From NCBI GenBank assembly GCA_013036995.1, contig JAAOXG010000001.1, forward strand, positions 186,001 to 250,000: a stretch of 64,000 nt of DNA, given 5' to 3'. This stretch comes from Lacrimispora defluvii. Its GTDB lineage: Bacteria > Bacillota > Clostridia > Lachnospirales > Lachnospiraceae. The notes below the pieces were generated by a model that was not told the DNA's origin, made no database searches, and saw nothing but the letters and a program-made list of their open reading frames with translations. A program made the translations under genes and the position numbers. Below are positions 16,251-25,145 of the stretch, piece by piece. The first letter of the stretch is position 1; each line of letters opens with the position of its first letter.

Positions 16251-17195
16251 ATGAAAGCATACATAATAAAACGTACCGGACAGATGATACTGATTATTTT
16301 TCTGATATCCATCTTTACATTTATGCTGGTATCGTTAATTCCCGGTGATCCTGTATATGCTATGCTGGGGCAGGAGGTATCCCAGGAAGAATATCAGAGG
16401 GTGTTTCATGAATTAAAATTGGATCAACCGATTATCAGCAGGTATTTCAACTGGCTGTCGGGTGCGGTCCAGGGGGACTGGGGACAGTCCACCCAGTTTC
16501 ATAAAAGCACTTTGGAAATTATAAATGAACGGATTCCCATTACCTTGTTTTTTTCAATCAGTGCATTTATCATAAGCATTCCCCTGGGAATCCTGTTTGG
16601 TGTGATCAGTGCAGTATACAGGGGAAGACCGGCGGATACGGCAGTTACTCTGGTCGCTAACATAACAGCCTGCCTGCCCCAGTTCTGGATTGCACTGTTA
16701 GTCATGTATGTATTTGCAATGAAACTGGGCTGGCTTCCTTCTTACGGCTTTACCTGGTTTTATGAGGATCCGGTGACTGGAATCAGACAGGCTGTTATGC
16801 CGCTGTTTTGTCTGGCACTTGGAGGAATTGCTACAGTGACCAGGCAGACACGTTCCAGTATGCTGGAAGTCATCCGGCAGGATTATGTCAGAACTGCAAA
16901 AAGCAAGGGATTGTCACAGCGGAAGGTCATCTATGTGCATGCTCTTAAAAATGCCCTGATACCAGTTATCACCATACTTGGAATGCGCCTTGGTTCCATG
17001 CTGGCAGGTTCCATGTTTGTGGAATCCGTGTTTAACATTCCGGGAATGGGTTCTTTATTTGTTAAAGCCATTCAGTCAAGAGATATTCCTGTTGTTCAGG
17101 CATGCGTGCTGGTCACCGCGCTGGTATCCTGTATCATCAACCTTTTAACGGATATTCTGTATGCAGTGGTTGATCCGAGAGTCAGGTTTGAATAG
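16251..17195 (+). CDS. Oligopeptide/oligosaccharide-type ABC permease (DppB family)
   Basis: 314 aa with six spans. The N-terminal MKAYIIKRTGQMILIIFLIS and the conserved DppB patterns (SLIPGDPVYAMLG, SKGLSQRKVIYVHALKNALIPVI as ATPase-docking loop) are clear. Partner of the next permease and of the fused ATPase. Family members carry peptides, nickel or oligosaccharides; the lyase and dehydratase genes downstream suggest oligouronides. Its own Shine-Dalgarno region is weak; see the short leader ORF just upstream. Confidence 0.93.
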   Translation: MKAYIIKRTGQMILIIFLISIFTFMLVSLIPGDPVYAMLGQEVSQEEYQRVFHELKLDQPIISRYFNWLSGAVQGDWGQSTQFHKSTLEIINERIPITLFFSISAFIISIPLGILFGVISAVYRGRPADTAVTLVANITACLPQFWIALLVMYVFAMKLGWLPSYGFTWFYEDPVTGIRQAVMPLFCLALGGIATVTRQTRSSMLEVIRQDYVRTAKSKGLSQRKVIYVHALKNALIPVITILGMRLGSMLAGSMFVESVFNIPGMGSLFVKAIQSRDIPVVQACVLVTALVSCIINLLTDILYAVVDPRVRFE

Positions 17196-17203
17196 GGAGG
17201 CAA

Positions 17204-18061
17204 ATGATGAAAAATAATGGAAGATGGAAAAAGACAGTTAAAATTTTGTTTACCAGAAAGATTGCCGCATTCAGTGCAGCGGTGGTTCTCCTCTTTATTG
17301 CCCTGGCAGTTTTTGCACCGTTTTTTGCGCCGTATGACCCCAATTATGCAGATTTTTCCTCTTATCTTCAGGGACCGGGAAAAGATCATATCCTTGGAAC
17401 CGACAATTACGGGAGAGACGTGTTAAGCCGGATTATATATGGAACCAGAGTCAGTCTGATTATCGGCGTATTTGCAGTCATGATTGCATGTGTTGCGGGA
17501 ACATTTTTCGGAATGATTGCAGGTTATTTCGGCGGAATCACAGATGACATTATTACAAGAATCATGGAAGCTATCCGGGCGATTCCCCAGATTATCCTTG
17601 CTATGGCCCTGACTGCCGTGTTTGGCAGCGGGATCCGTAATCTGGCAATTATTCTTGGAATTTCTTCCATGGCAGGATATGTCCGGATGATGAGAGGGCA
17701 GGTGCTGACAATAAAGCAGGCAGATTATGTTATGGCAGGAAAGCTTCAGGGGAATAAAAATTTCAGGCTGATGTTTAAACACATTCTCCCAAACAGTATT
17801 TCACCAATCATTGTCATGATGACCCAGCAGGTGGGACAGACCATTCTGGCAGAAGCCGGACTCAGCTTTTTAGGTCTTGGGATCAGCGCGCCGACTGCAT
17901 CCTGGGGCGGTATGGTCAGTGACGGCCGCCTGTTCCTTCTCCAGAATCCTGTATTTGCACTCACTCCGGGAGTCTGTGTGGCGGTTCTGGTTATCTGTCT
18001 GAATATGTTTGGTGACGGTGTCCGGGATGCGCTGGATCCAAGGCTTCGGGGTGAGGTTTGA
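17204..18061 (+). CDS. Oligopeptide/oligosaccharide-type ABC permease (DppC family)
   Basis: 285 aa, N-terminal OppC-like span then five more. Motifs: FAPYDPNYADF, HILGTDNYGRDVLSRIIYG, and the docking loop in GKLQGNKNFRLMFKHILPNSISPI. GGGAGG lies before ATG 17204. Forms the heterodimeric channel with the DppB-type subunit encoded upstream. It ends 14 bases before the preferred start of the ATPase gene. Confidence 0.93.
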   Translation: MMKNNGRWKKTVKILFTRKIAAFSAAVVLLFIALAVFAPFFAPYDPNYADFSSYLQGPGKDHILGTDNYGRDVLSRIIYGTRVSLIIGVFAVMIACVAGTFFGMIAGYFGGITDDIITRIMEAIRAIPQIILAMALTAVFGSGIRNLAIILGISSMAGYVRMMRGQVLTIKQADYVMAGKLQGNKNFRLMFKHILPNSISPIIVMMTQQVGQTILAEAGLSFLGLGISAPTASWGGMVSDGRLFLLQNPVFALTPGVCVAVLVICLNMFGDGVRDALDPRLRGEV

Positions 18062-18075
18062 TGGGAGGAGACAAA

Positions 18076-20103
18076 ATGGAACACTTGTTGGAACTGAGAA
18101 ATATCGAAACCTGTTTTAAGACAGACGGACAGCTTGTAAAGGCTGTTGACAACATAACCATGTATCTGGATCCAGGTGAGATTATCGGGATCGTTGGGGA
18201 GTCAGGGAGCGGGAAATCCGTGACCATGATGAGCATGCTGCAATTGATCAGCTCACCGGGGAAGGTGACTGGCGGTGAGGTTTATATCCGGGGAAATGAA
18301 AAAAATATGCTGGAGTATGGACCAAACAGTGAGGAAATGCGTCATATGAGAGGCGGAAAAATAAGTATGATTTTTCAGGAGCCTATGACATCCTTAAATC
18401 CGGTACTGACCATCGGATATCAGATACAGGAAAATATTATGGAACACTTAAAGGTGGACAGGGAGGAAGCGAGAGAGCGTGCCATAGAAATGCTGAAGCT
18501 GGTTAATATACCGGATCCGCAGGAGCGGTTCGATTATTATCCGCAGCAGTTTTCCGGCGGAATGCATCAGCGTATCATGATTGCCATGGCTATGTCATCA
18601 GAACCTGAGATTCTGGTCGCAGATGAGGCGACTACGGCTCTTGATGTGACGACCCAGGCCCAGCTTCTTGAGATGATCAGGGATATCGCAAAGAAAACCA
18701 ATACATCGGTTATTGTTGTGACTCATAATCTGGGAATCGTAGCCAGGTTTGCAGAGCGGATTTATGTAATGTATTCAGGAAGCGTTGTGGAAATGACGGA
18801 TACAAAACGGCTCTTTGCAGATCCGGAGCATCCTTATACCAGAGCGCTGCTCAGAGCCATTCCAAGGCTTGACGATCCCAAGGAGCGCATTCTGATTCCC
18901 ATTGAGGGGCTTCCGCCTAATCCGGCATCAAGGCCTGAATTCTGTCCTTTTTATGAACGCTGTGAATACCGCATGGACCGGTGCAGGGAATGTTCAAAGC
19001 CTGCGCTGCAGGAGATAGAAAAAGGGCATTTTGCTGCCTGCCATTTATCAGAAGAGGAAAAGAGAAAAAGGGCTGAAGAGATTGCAGCTAAGGAAATAAA
19101 AAAGGCCCCGGCATCAAAGGCAGGAGAAGAAATCTGTCTTGATGTAAAAAATGTCAGGAAGTATTTTCCTATTTACAAAGGTATGGTCAGAAAGAAGATC
19201 GGCGACGTAAAAGCAATTGAGGACATTGATTTTTATGTTAGAAAGGGTGAGACGCTGGGAATTGTAGGGGAGTCGGGGTGCGGAAAGACGACTCTGGCCA
19301 GATGTATCATGCGTGTGTATAAACCGGAGGAAGGAAGTATTGTATTCAATGGTACAGACATTGCAGGCTTTAGCGACAGACAGATGTACCCCTTCAGAAA
19401 AAAAATATCCATGATTTTTCAGGATCCCTTTTCCTCTCTTGATCCAAGACAGACAGCGGAGTCCATTGTAGGTGAATCTCTCATCCTTCATAAGCTGGTG
19501 AAAAACAGGGAGGAGTATGGTAAAAGAGTAGATGAGCTGTTCCGGATCGTCGGGCTGGATCCTGCCCTTAAATACCGGGTGCCTCATGAGTTTTCAGGAG
19601 GACAGAGACAGAGGCTTGGCATTGCCAGGGCCTTATCCTCCCAGCCGGATCTCATTCTCTGCGATGAACCAATATCGGCCCTGGATGTTTCCATACAGGC
19701 TCAGATTATTAATCTGCTTGAGGAGCTACAGTCAAAGCTTGGTCTGACCTATTTGTTTATTGCCCATGATCTGGCGGTTGTCAAGCATATAAGCAGCCGG
19801 ATTCTGGTTATGTATCTGGGAAGAGTAGTGGAAATTGCAGACTGTGAGGAATTGTACAGCAATACTCTTCATCCTTATACCAGAACACTGCTCAGTGCGG
19901 TTCCGGTCGCAGATCCTCTGGTTGAGGAAACCAGAGAGAGAGTTCCCATCAGAGGAGAAGTGCCAAGTCTTACAAACAGGCCGGAAGGCTGTCCATTCCA
20001 TAACAGATGTGATAAAGCCAGTGAACGGTGCCGAAGGGAGATACCAAGACTTCTTGATGCGGGAGGAAATCATCAGGTGGCTTGTTTCTTATACAATCAA
20101 TAA
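18076..20103 (+). CDS. Fused dipeptide-type ABC ATPase (DppD-DppF in one chain)
   Basis: 675 aa with two complete nucleotide-binding domains. Domain 1: Walker A GESGSGKS (41-48), signature FSGGMHQR, Walker B ILVADEATTALD, then the DppD C-terminal Cys-rich extension (CPFYERCEYRMDRCRECSKP). Domain 2: Walker A GESGCGKT (about 398-405), signature FSGGQRQR, Walker B LILCDEPISALD and its own CPFHNRCDKASERC extension. Both sites look competent. ATG 18076 is chosen because GGAGGAG lies five bases upstream. In most transporters of this type the two ATPases are separate genes; GsiA of E. coli is a known fused example. Confidence 0.93.
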   Translation: MEHLLELRNIETCFKTDGQLVKAVDNITMYLDPGEIIGIVGESGSGKSVTMMSMLQLISSPGKVTGGEVYIRGNEKNMLEYGPNSEEMRHMRGGKISMIFQEPMTSLNPVLTIGYQIQENIMEHLKVDREEARERAIEMLKLVNIPDPQERFDYYPQQFSGGMHQRIMIAMAMSSEPEILVADEATTALDVTTQAQLLEMIRDIAKKTNTSVIVVTHNLGIVARFAERIYVMYSGSVVEMTDTKRLFADPEHPYTRALLRAIPRLDDPKERILIPIEGLPPNPASRPEFCPFYERCEYRMDRCRECSKPALQEIEKGHFAACHLSEEEKRKRAEEIAAKEIKKAPASKAGEEICLDVKNVRKYFPIYKGMVRKKIGDVKAIEDIDFYVRKGETLGIVGESGCGKTTLARCIMRVYKPEEGSIVFNGTDIAGFSDRQMYPFRKKISMIFQDPFSSLDPRQTAESIVGESLILHKLVKNREEYGKRVDELFRIVGLDPALKYRVPHEFSGGQRQRLGIARALSSQPDLILCDEPISALDVSIQAQIINLLEELQSKLGLTYLFIAHDLAVVKHISSRILVMYLGRVVEIADCEELYSNTLHPYTRTLLSAVPVADPLVEETRERVPIRGEVPSLTNRPEGCPFHNRCDKASERCRREIPRLLDAGGNHQVACFLYNQ

Positions 20104-20133
20104 AAAACAATGAGATTGAAGGAGGATTACAGA

Positions 20134-21750
20134 ATGAAAACAGCAAAGAAAGTTTTAGCATTGACAGTTTTGGCAGTTATGGCTGCAGCAATGACTGCTG
20201 GCTGCGGAGGGAGCAAAGATACCAGTATCCCGGAGACAACCACTGCTAAAAACATAGAAACAACGGCAGCAAAGACCGTAGAAAATGAGACTGCAAAAGA
20301 AGTTGCAGAAGGAGGGAAACTGGTGATAGCCATTCCGCTGTCACATAATACATTCTTCCTGCCCCAGTCGACCTCGACCAGTGACCGTTTTGGCGCACAG
20401 CCGGTTATTGAATCCCTTGGACGTGCCGATGAGGAGGGAAATTATTATCCCTGGCTGGCAGAGGAGTTCTACTCAGATCCGGATAATCTGATTTTCACCA
20501 TTAAGCTGAGGGAAGGCGTGAAGTTTCATGACGGATCGGATTGCAACGCGGAGGCAGTAGCATGGAATATACAGAAGTATATTGACAATGGAAAGGCCAT
20601 TGAGCTTGGTTCTCCAGTGAAGGTTACGGTGGTTGATGATAGAAGAATTGAAATTCAGTATGATCAGTGGGCGAACAACTGGGATAATTTAATCGGTGAT
20701 ATCTTTATCATTTCCAAAGAAGCCTACGAAAAGAACGGTGAGGAATGGTGCAAGACCCATGCCGTTGGAACCGGCCCGTTCGTCCTGGATTCCTTTGTTG
20801 ATGACAACAAAATTACATATACAAAAAATGAGAATTACAGAATAGAAGGACTGCCTCATGTTGACCAGCTGGAGATTGATATGATCATGGATACCAATAC
20901 CATGATGTCTGCTCTTCTTAATAAAGAAGTGGGAGTGGCTATGAAGCTGGAAAATGACGCAATTATTAATACAATCAAACAGGCTGGATTTGAAAGCATC
21001 GGCAGAAAGAATGCAAACTGTGCGGACATTAAGCACATAATCTGGAACAGCAAGAGCGATAAGCATCCCATGGGAGACTTAAAGGTACGCCAGGCAATTA
21101 TGCATGCCATTGACTGGGAACAGGTAGCAAAGGCACTCTCCGGCGGTTTAGGTGAGGCTACTCCTTTGTTCTGTACCTCTGACTCATGGGCATATTCTCC
21201 TCAGGAATTCTATGAATACAATCCGGAATTGGCAAAGCAGATGCTTTCTGAAGCGGGGTATCCCAATGGTTTTGAAACATCGATTTATACCACGTCACAG
21301 AATAATGATACAGCAACTGCATTCCAGGCCATATTGGCTACAATCGGCATTACGGCAAAGGTTGAGGTTTTAGATGGATCTGCCCTGGCGGCAATGCAGA
21401 AAGAAGACGATATTGATGGTTTTATTGCAAACAGAGGTGCCAGTAAGATGGATTTCACCAATAATTATATTCGTCTGTATTCCTCTGAAGGAATTAAAAA
21501 TCATGGAATTATGCTTCGGCCGGATGAATTTGAAACGCCGCTGTTTGCAGCCAGAGAAGCCAGAACAATTGACGAGAAAAAAGAAAATTTACAAAAGGCA
21601 GCCAAGGCTCTTGTTTCGGATTATGTAATGATTACTCCGCTGTCTGTTGTTTATTATGAAGCATTTAGTGTTCCCGGTCTGAAGGACAGCGGAATTTATA
21701 ATGTAAGTCTGGAACAGTGGACGCCAGAAGCCGTTTACTGGACCAAATAA
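20134..21750 (+). CDS. Solute-binding family 5 lipoprotein
   Basis: 538 aa. Signal peptide with lipobox TAGC (Cys about 25), a Thr/Ala/Glu linker, then an SBP_bac_5 domain (VIESLGRADEEGNYYPWLAEEF, FTIKLREGVKFHDGSDCNAEAVAW, GTGPFVLDSF). Start ATG 20134 follows AAGGAGG closely; the in-frame ATG 20110 has no site. Extracytoplasmic receptor of the DppBC/fused-ATPase importer. Family 5 proteins bind peptides, nickel chelates or oligosaccharides; the genes downstream point to an oligouronide. Confidence 0.92.
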   Translation: MKTAKKVLALTVLAVMAAAMTAGCGGSKDTSIPETTTAKNIETTAAKTVENETAKEVAEGGKLVIAIPLSHNTFFLPQSTSTSDRFGAQPVIESLGRADEEGNYYPWLAEEFYSDPDNLIFTIKLREGVKFHDGSDCNAEAVAWNIQKYIDNGKAIELGSPVKVTVVDDRRIEIQYDQWANNWDNLIGDIFIISKEAYEKNGEEWCKTHAVGTGPFVLDSFVDDNKITYTKNENYRIEGLPHVDQLEIDMIMDTNTMMSALLNKEVGVAMKLENDAIINTIKQAGFESIGRKNANCADIKHIIWNSKSDKHPMGDLKVRQAIMHAIDWEQVAKALSGGLGEATPLFCTSDSWAYSPQEFYEYNPELAKQMLSEAGYPNGFETSIYTTSQNNDTATAFQAILATIGITAKVEVLDGSALAAMQKEDDIDGFIANRGASKMDFTNNYIRLYSSEGIKNHGIMLRPDEFETPLFAAREARTIDEKKENLQKAAKALVSDYVMITPLSVVYYEAFSVPGLKDSGIYNVSLEQWTPEAVYWTK

Positions 21751-21781
21751 CTGATTATTTAATTTGAAGGAGGATCTTCAC

Positions 21782-22771
21782 ATGCTGGGAAACAAGATAA
21801 AGGTACAGTCAAAGGTTGTATCTGACTATACAGATGAACAGCTGTTATTTATTAAACAGATGGGTATTAAGTACGTATATGTTATATTCAAAGACGAGCA
21901 TACAGATTATGATTCTGTAATGAGATTTCTTGAGCGTCTTAAAAAAAATGATTTAACAGTAACGGATGCGGGAAATGTCCATTTATATAAGAATGATAAG
22001 ATTCATCTGGGGCTGCCTGGACGGGATGAGGCGATTGAAGAATATAATCGTTTTAACCGGATTCTGGGTAAGGCACAAATCCCGGTTGTATATATGACGT
22101 GGGAGCCAAACCATGTGTTGACTACGAGATTTGCAGTAGGGGAACAAACAAGAGGCGGTATTGGCCGGATTGTGGACTTAGAGGAATTAAAAGCCCGCCC
22201 ATATACTCATGGAAGGCTCTATACAAAGGAAGAAATGTGGGACAATTTTAAATATTTTCTCGACAGAGTTCTTCCGGTTTGTGAAGAGTCAAATGTAAAG
22301 ATTGCTCTTCATCCTAACGATCCTCCTGTTGACTGTCTCCTTGGAATATCCAATTTAATTACTTCAGCTGAAGATTACAAACATGCGTTCGAACTATCCG
22401 GAAACAGCCCATATCTGGGATTAAAGATGTGTCTTGGGTGCTGGCTGGAAGGCGGAGCACAGTTTGGCAATATAATGGAAGATATCCGGTATTTTGTTGA
22501 AAATAAAAAAGTATTCCTGGTTCATTTCCGAAATGTTAGTTCTACCATGCCGTATTTTGAGGAAACGCTTCTGGAAGATGGTTATGGGGATATGTATGAA
22601 CTGATGAAACAGCTGGTACGCTATGATTACGACGGTGCCATCCATGTGGATCATGTACCGGTCTGGGGAGAAACAGTTGGGGGAGAAAATTCCTCATGGG
22701 CTTACAGTACCGGATATATGAAGGCGCTTTTAAACTGCGCGTCAGCTGAACTGAATCATATACGCAGGTAA
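21782..22771 (+). CDS. Mannonate dehydratase-like (UxuA-type) TIM-barrel protein
   Basis: 329 aa. UxuA-like blocks are present in order: a metal-site segment IALHPNDPP (H177), LKMCLGCWLEGG, VHFRNVSS, FEETLLEDGYGDMYELMKQL and YDGAIHVDHVP. UxuA removes water from D-mannonate to give 2-keto-3-deoxygluconate with Mn2+/Fe2+. It is shorter than E. coli UxuA (about 394 aa) and the N-terminal part differs, so a related sugar acid is possible. AAGGAGG lies eight bases before ATG 21782. Fourteen to 31 bases follow the binding-protein gene, so it belongs to the importer operon. Confidence 0.75.
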   Translation: MLGNKIKVQSKVVSDYTDEQLLFIKQMGIKYVYVIFKDEHTDYDSVMRFLERLKKNDLTVTDAGNVHLYKNDKIHLGLPGRDEAIEEYNRFNRILGKAQIPVVYMTWEPNHVLTTRFAVGEQTRGGIGRIVDLEELKARPYTHGRLYTKEEMWDNFKYFLDRVLPVCEESNVKIALHPNDPPVDCLLGISNLITSAEDYKHAFELSGNSPYLGLKMCLGCWLEGGAQFGNIMEDIRYFVENKKVFLVHFRNVSSTMPYFEETLLEDGYGDMYELMKQLVRYDYDGAIHVDHVPVWGETVGGENSSWAYSTGYMKALLNCASAELNHIRR

Positions 22772-22778
22772 CGGCACA

Positions 22779-23894
22779 ATGATAAAATACGAGAAAAAAT
22801 ACAGGATTATTCCCGGATGGGGAAATCGGGAATGGATTATAGAGAAGGCACAGGCAGCAATGAAGGCACCTGTGCTCCATATCACTGATGTGCAGAGCCC
22901 GAAAAGCGAAGGAGGGCTTCACGATTATTACTCCAACGGAGATTATTGGTGGCCCAATCCTGATACATCCGACGGCCTTCCTTATATTCAAAGAGACGGA
23001 CAGTCCAATCCGGAAAATTTTAACAGCCATAGGATTATCATGCGTCAGATGAGAACCAATGTGGTCTTTCTCACCTCCGGTTACCTGCTTACCGGAAAAG
23101 AGGACTTTGCACTAAAAGCTGTTCAGCACTTATATGAGTTTTTTTTGAGCGGTGAAACTTATATGGCACCTCATCTGTCATATGCCCAGGCAATACTTGG
23201 GATCTGTCCGGGAAGAGGAATCGGAATTATAGATACCCTGCATTTGGTTGATGTAATATTTGCGGTTGAAAAACTTAAAAATTCCCGCTGTATGGGCAAT
23301 GAAATTTTCGAAGGGATAAAGAAGTGGTTTTCTGAGTATCTTGGCTGGATGCTTACTGATAAAAACGGCATACAGGAGATGAATAAGGATAATAATCATG
23401 GAGTCTGTTTTTTCGTGCAGGCGGCGGCATTTGCACTATTTACGGATAATGAAAAAATAGCAAATTTCTGCAGACAGCAGTATAAAGTAGAACTATTAAA
23501 GCAGCAGAAGGAGGATGGTTCTTTTCCAAGAGAGCTTGGAAGGACGAAGCCCTATAATTATTCCATATTTGTAGTGGATAACATGGTAACTCTGTGCCAT
23601 CTACTGTCTACACCAGAAGATAATCTCTGGGAATATGAAACAGACAATGGAAGAAGCATTAAGAAGGCCCTGGATTTTATTACGCCTTATTTGCTGGACA
23701 AATCCAGCTGGCCTTATCCTCCGGATGTGATGCACTTTGATGCCTTTCCGGCTCGCAGCGGATTCATGCTTCTGGCGGGATGCACACTTGGAAGAAAAGA
23801 GCTTGTGGAACTATATTACAGGCTACCGGAGGAATCAATCGACGAAGAAGCAAGGCGTAATATTGCAGCACGTCAACCAGCGCTGTGGATGTGA
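22779..23894 (+). CDS. Alginate-lyase-family (PF05426-type) protein, cytoplasmic
   Basis: 371 aa. The early block GLHDYYSNGDYWWPNP (about 46-61) with YIQRDGQSNPENFNSHR, and N205-N206-H207 in NKDNNHGVCFF, match the alpha/alpha-toroid alginate lyase family that includes PL5 alginate lyases and glucuronan lyases. No signal peptide is present, so it should act inside the cell on imported oligosaccharides. It starts eight bases after the mannonate dehydratase-like gene with a weak ribosome site. Beta-elimination of a uronic-acid oligomer is my inference; the exact polymer is unknown. Confidence 0.75.
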   Translation: MIKYEKKYRIIPGWGNREWIIEKAQAAMKAPVLHITDVQSPKSEGGLHDYYSNGDYWWPNPDTSDGLPYIQRDGQSNPENFNSHRIIMRQMRTNVVFLTSGYLLTGKEDFALKAVQHLYEFFLSGETYMAPHLSYAQAILGICPGRGIGIIDTLHLVDVIFAVEKLKNSRCMGNEIFEGIKKWFSEYLGWMLTDKNGIQEMNKDNNHGVCFFVQAAAFALFTDNEKIANFCRQQYKVELLKQQKEDGSFPRELGRTKPYNYSIFVVDNMVTLCHLLSTPEDNLWEYETDNGRSIKKALDFITPYLLDKSSWPYPPDVMHFDAFPARSGFMLLAGCTLGRKELVELYYRLPEESIDEEARRNIAARQPALWM

Positions 23895-23921
23895 ATCATA
23901 TGTTTTTTTAAGAGTACGAAG

Positions 23922-23967
23922 AACAGAAAAAGGCTTATTTCCTTTGCGAAATACGCCTTTTTCTGTT
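23922..23967 (+). terminator. Terminator of the uronide operon
   Basis: Twenty-base arms at 23922-23941 and 23948-23967 pair at 19 positions around a six-base loop. The right arm contains five T. Confidence 0.8.
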
Positions 23968-24077
23968 GCAGGAAATCCAGTGGACTTATATAATTGGATG
24001 ATAAGGTGATTTAGATTTAATCTAATCGGGAAAAAATTTGGGAGATCTCATGTGTAAATAAAGGGGAGAATGAGCAA

Positions 24078-25004
24078 GTGGCAAAACAAAGGGAAAAGGT
24101 AGAGTTTCGTTACTATGAAATCGGGGAAGATGAGCCGGTTTTAGCACTCCTTGGGGAAGGCTGGATCCGTGAATATGGAAAGGAAATTAAGTACCTCCAC
24201 TTTCACAATCTGATGGAAATCGGTTACTGCCACTGGGGAACCGGTGAAGTGATTCTTGGCCAGGAACATGTCTGCTATTCACCGGGGACTATCATGATTG
24301 TACCTCCAAGGCTTCCACATACCACCAACAGTGAAAAGGGGACTCTAAGCTACTGGGAGTGGATGTACGTGGATCTGGAAAAGATTGTTTCAGAACTTAA
24401 CCGCTATGATCCCATGTTTCAGAAACGTCTTTTAAAAAGGATTCAGCGAGTGGGATACCTGTTGCCAGGAGAGGAGAATCCGGGACTTACCAGACTGATT
24501 TTAGGTGTCATGGAGGAAGCGCGCCAGAAAAAACCTTATTACAAAGACTGTATCAGCGGCCTGCTTCGAGCCTGCCTGGCGGAGTTTTTAAGGCTGTCTG
24601 ATGACGAAGAACGAATCATGAGAAATAAGACACACAGGGCAGTGATATCGGGGGCACTGGACTATGTGGCGGATCACTATGCCCATGAGATCAAAATATG
24701 CCAGCTGGCAGAGGCCTCCAGTATGAGTGAAAGCCATTTTCGACGGGTATTTGAAGAGAGCATGGATATGAAGCCAGTTGATTATATTAATTTAATCCGG
24801 ATTCAGTGCGCCTGCGAGCTGTTAAAAAAGACGGAAAAGTCCATGGAAGAGGTGGCTGTTGCTTCGGGATTTTCCTCAATTTCTGCATTTAACAGGAATT
24901 TTAAAAAAATACTCAATATTTCTCCTTATCAATGGAAGCGATCGGCTGAAAATTACGAGAGCAAGCTGCTCTATTGCAGAATTAGTGCGCAAAAAGGTTG
25001 GTAA
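24078..25004 (+). CDS. AraC-family regulator with cupin sensor domain
   Basis: 308 aa. The N-terminal cupin (about 20-130) has HFHNLMEIGYCHWGTG and YSPGTIMIVPPRLPHTT, typical of sugar-sensing AraC proteins. Two helix-turn-helix units lie at about 205-295 (LAEASSMSESHFRRVFEESM; VAVASGFSSISAFNRNFKK then SPYQWKR). GTG start at 24078, seven bases after GGGGAGAA. Directly upstream of, and in line with, the oligosaccharide ABC and beta-galactosidase genes, which it most likely activates. Confidence 0.92.
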   Translation: MAKQREKVEFRYYEIGEDEPVLALLGEGWIREYGKEIKYLHFHNLMEIGYCHWGTGEVILGQEHVCYSPGTIMIVPPRLPHTTNSEKGTLSYWEWMYVDLEKIVSELNRYDPMFQKRLLKRIQRVGYLLPGEENPGLTRLILGVMEEARQKKPYYKDCISGLLRACLAEFLRLSDDEERIMRNKTHRAVISGALDYVADHYAHEIKICQLAEASSMSESHFRRVFEESMDMKPVDYINLIRIQCACELLKKTEKSMEEVAVASGFSSISAFNRNFKKILNISPYQWKRSAENYESKLLYCRISAQKGW

Positions 25005-25070
25005 AACAGAATGACATGATTGAATTTGCGCATTTTATAATTGAATATAAAAAGTTTTCAATAAAAGAAT

Positions 25071-25079
25071 TGGTATAAT
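25071..25079 (+). promoter_or_regulatory. Extended -10 promoter element of the galactoside-type operon
   Basis: TGG-TATAAT with no convincing -35 at normal spacing, as expected for an activator-dependent promoter. It lies 67 bases before the binding-protein start. Confidence 0.5.
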
Positions 25080-25145
25080 GGGATTATATTCAAAAGAAAT
25101 TGATCTCATATGCCAATTTTTTAATGAAAGAGGAGGAGTTTTGCT

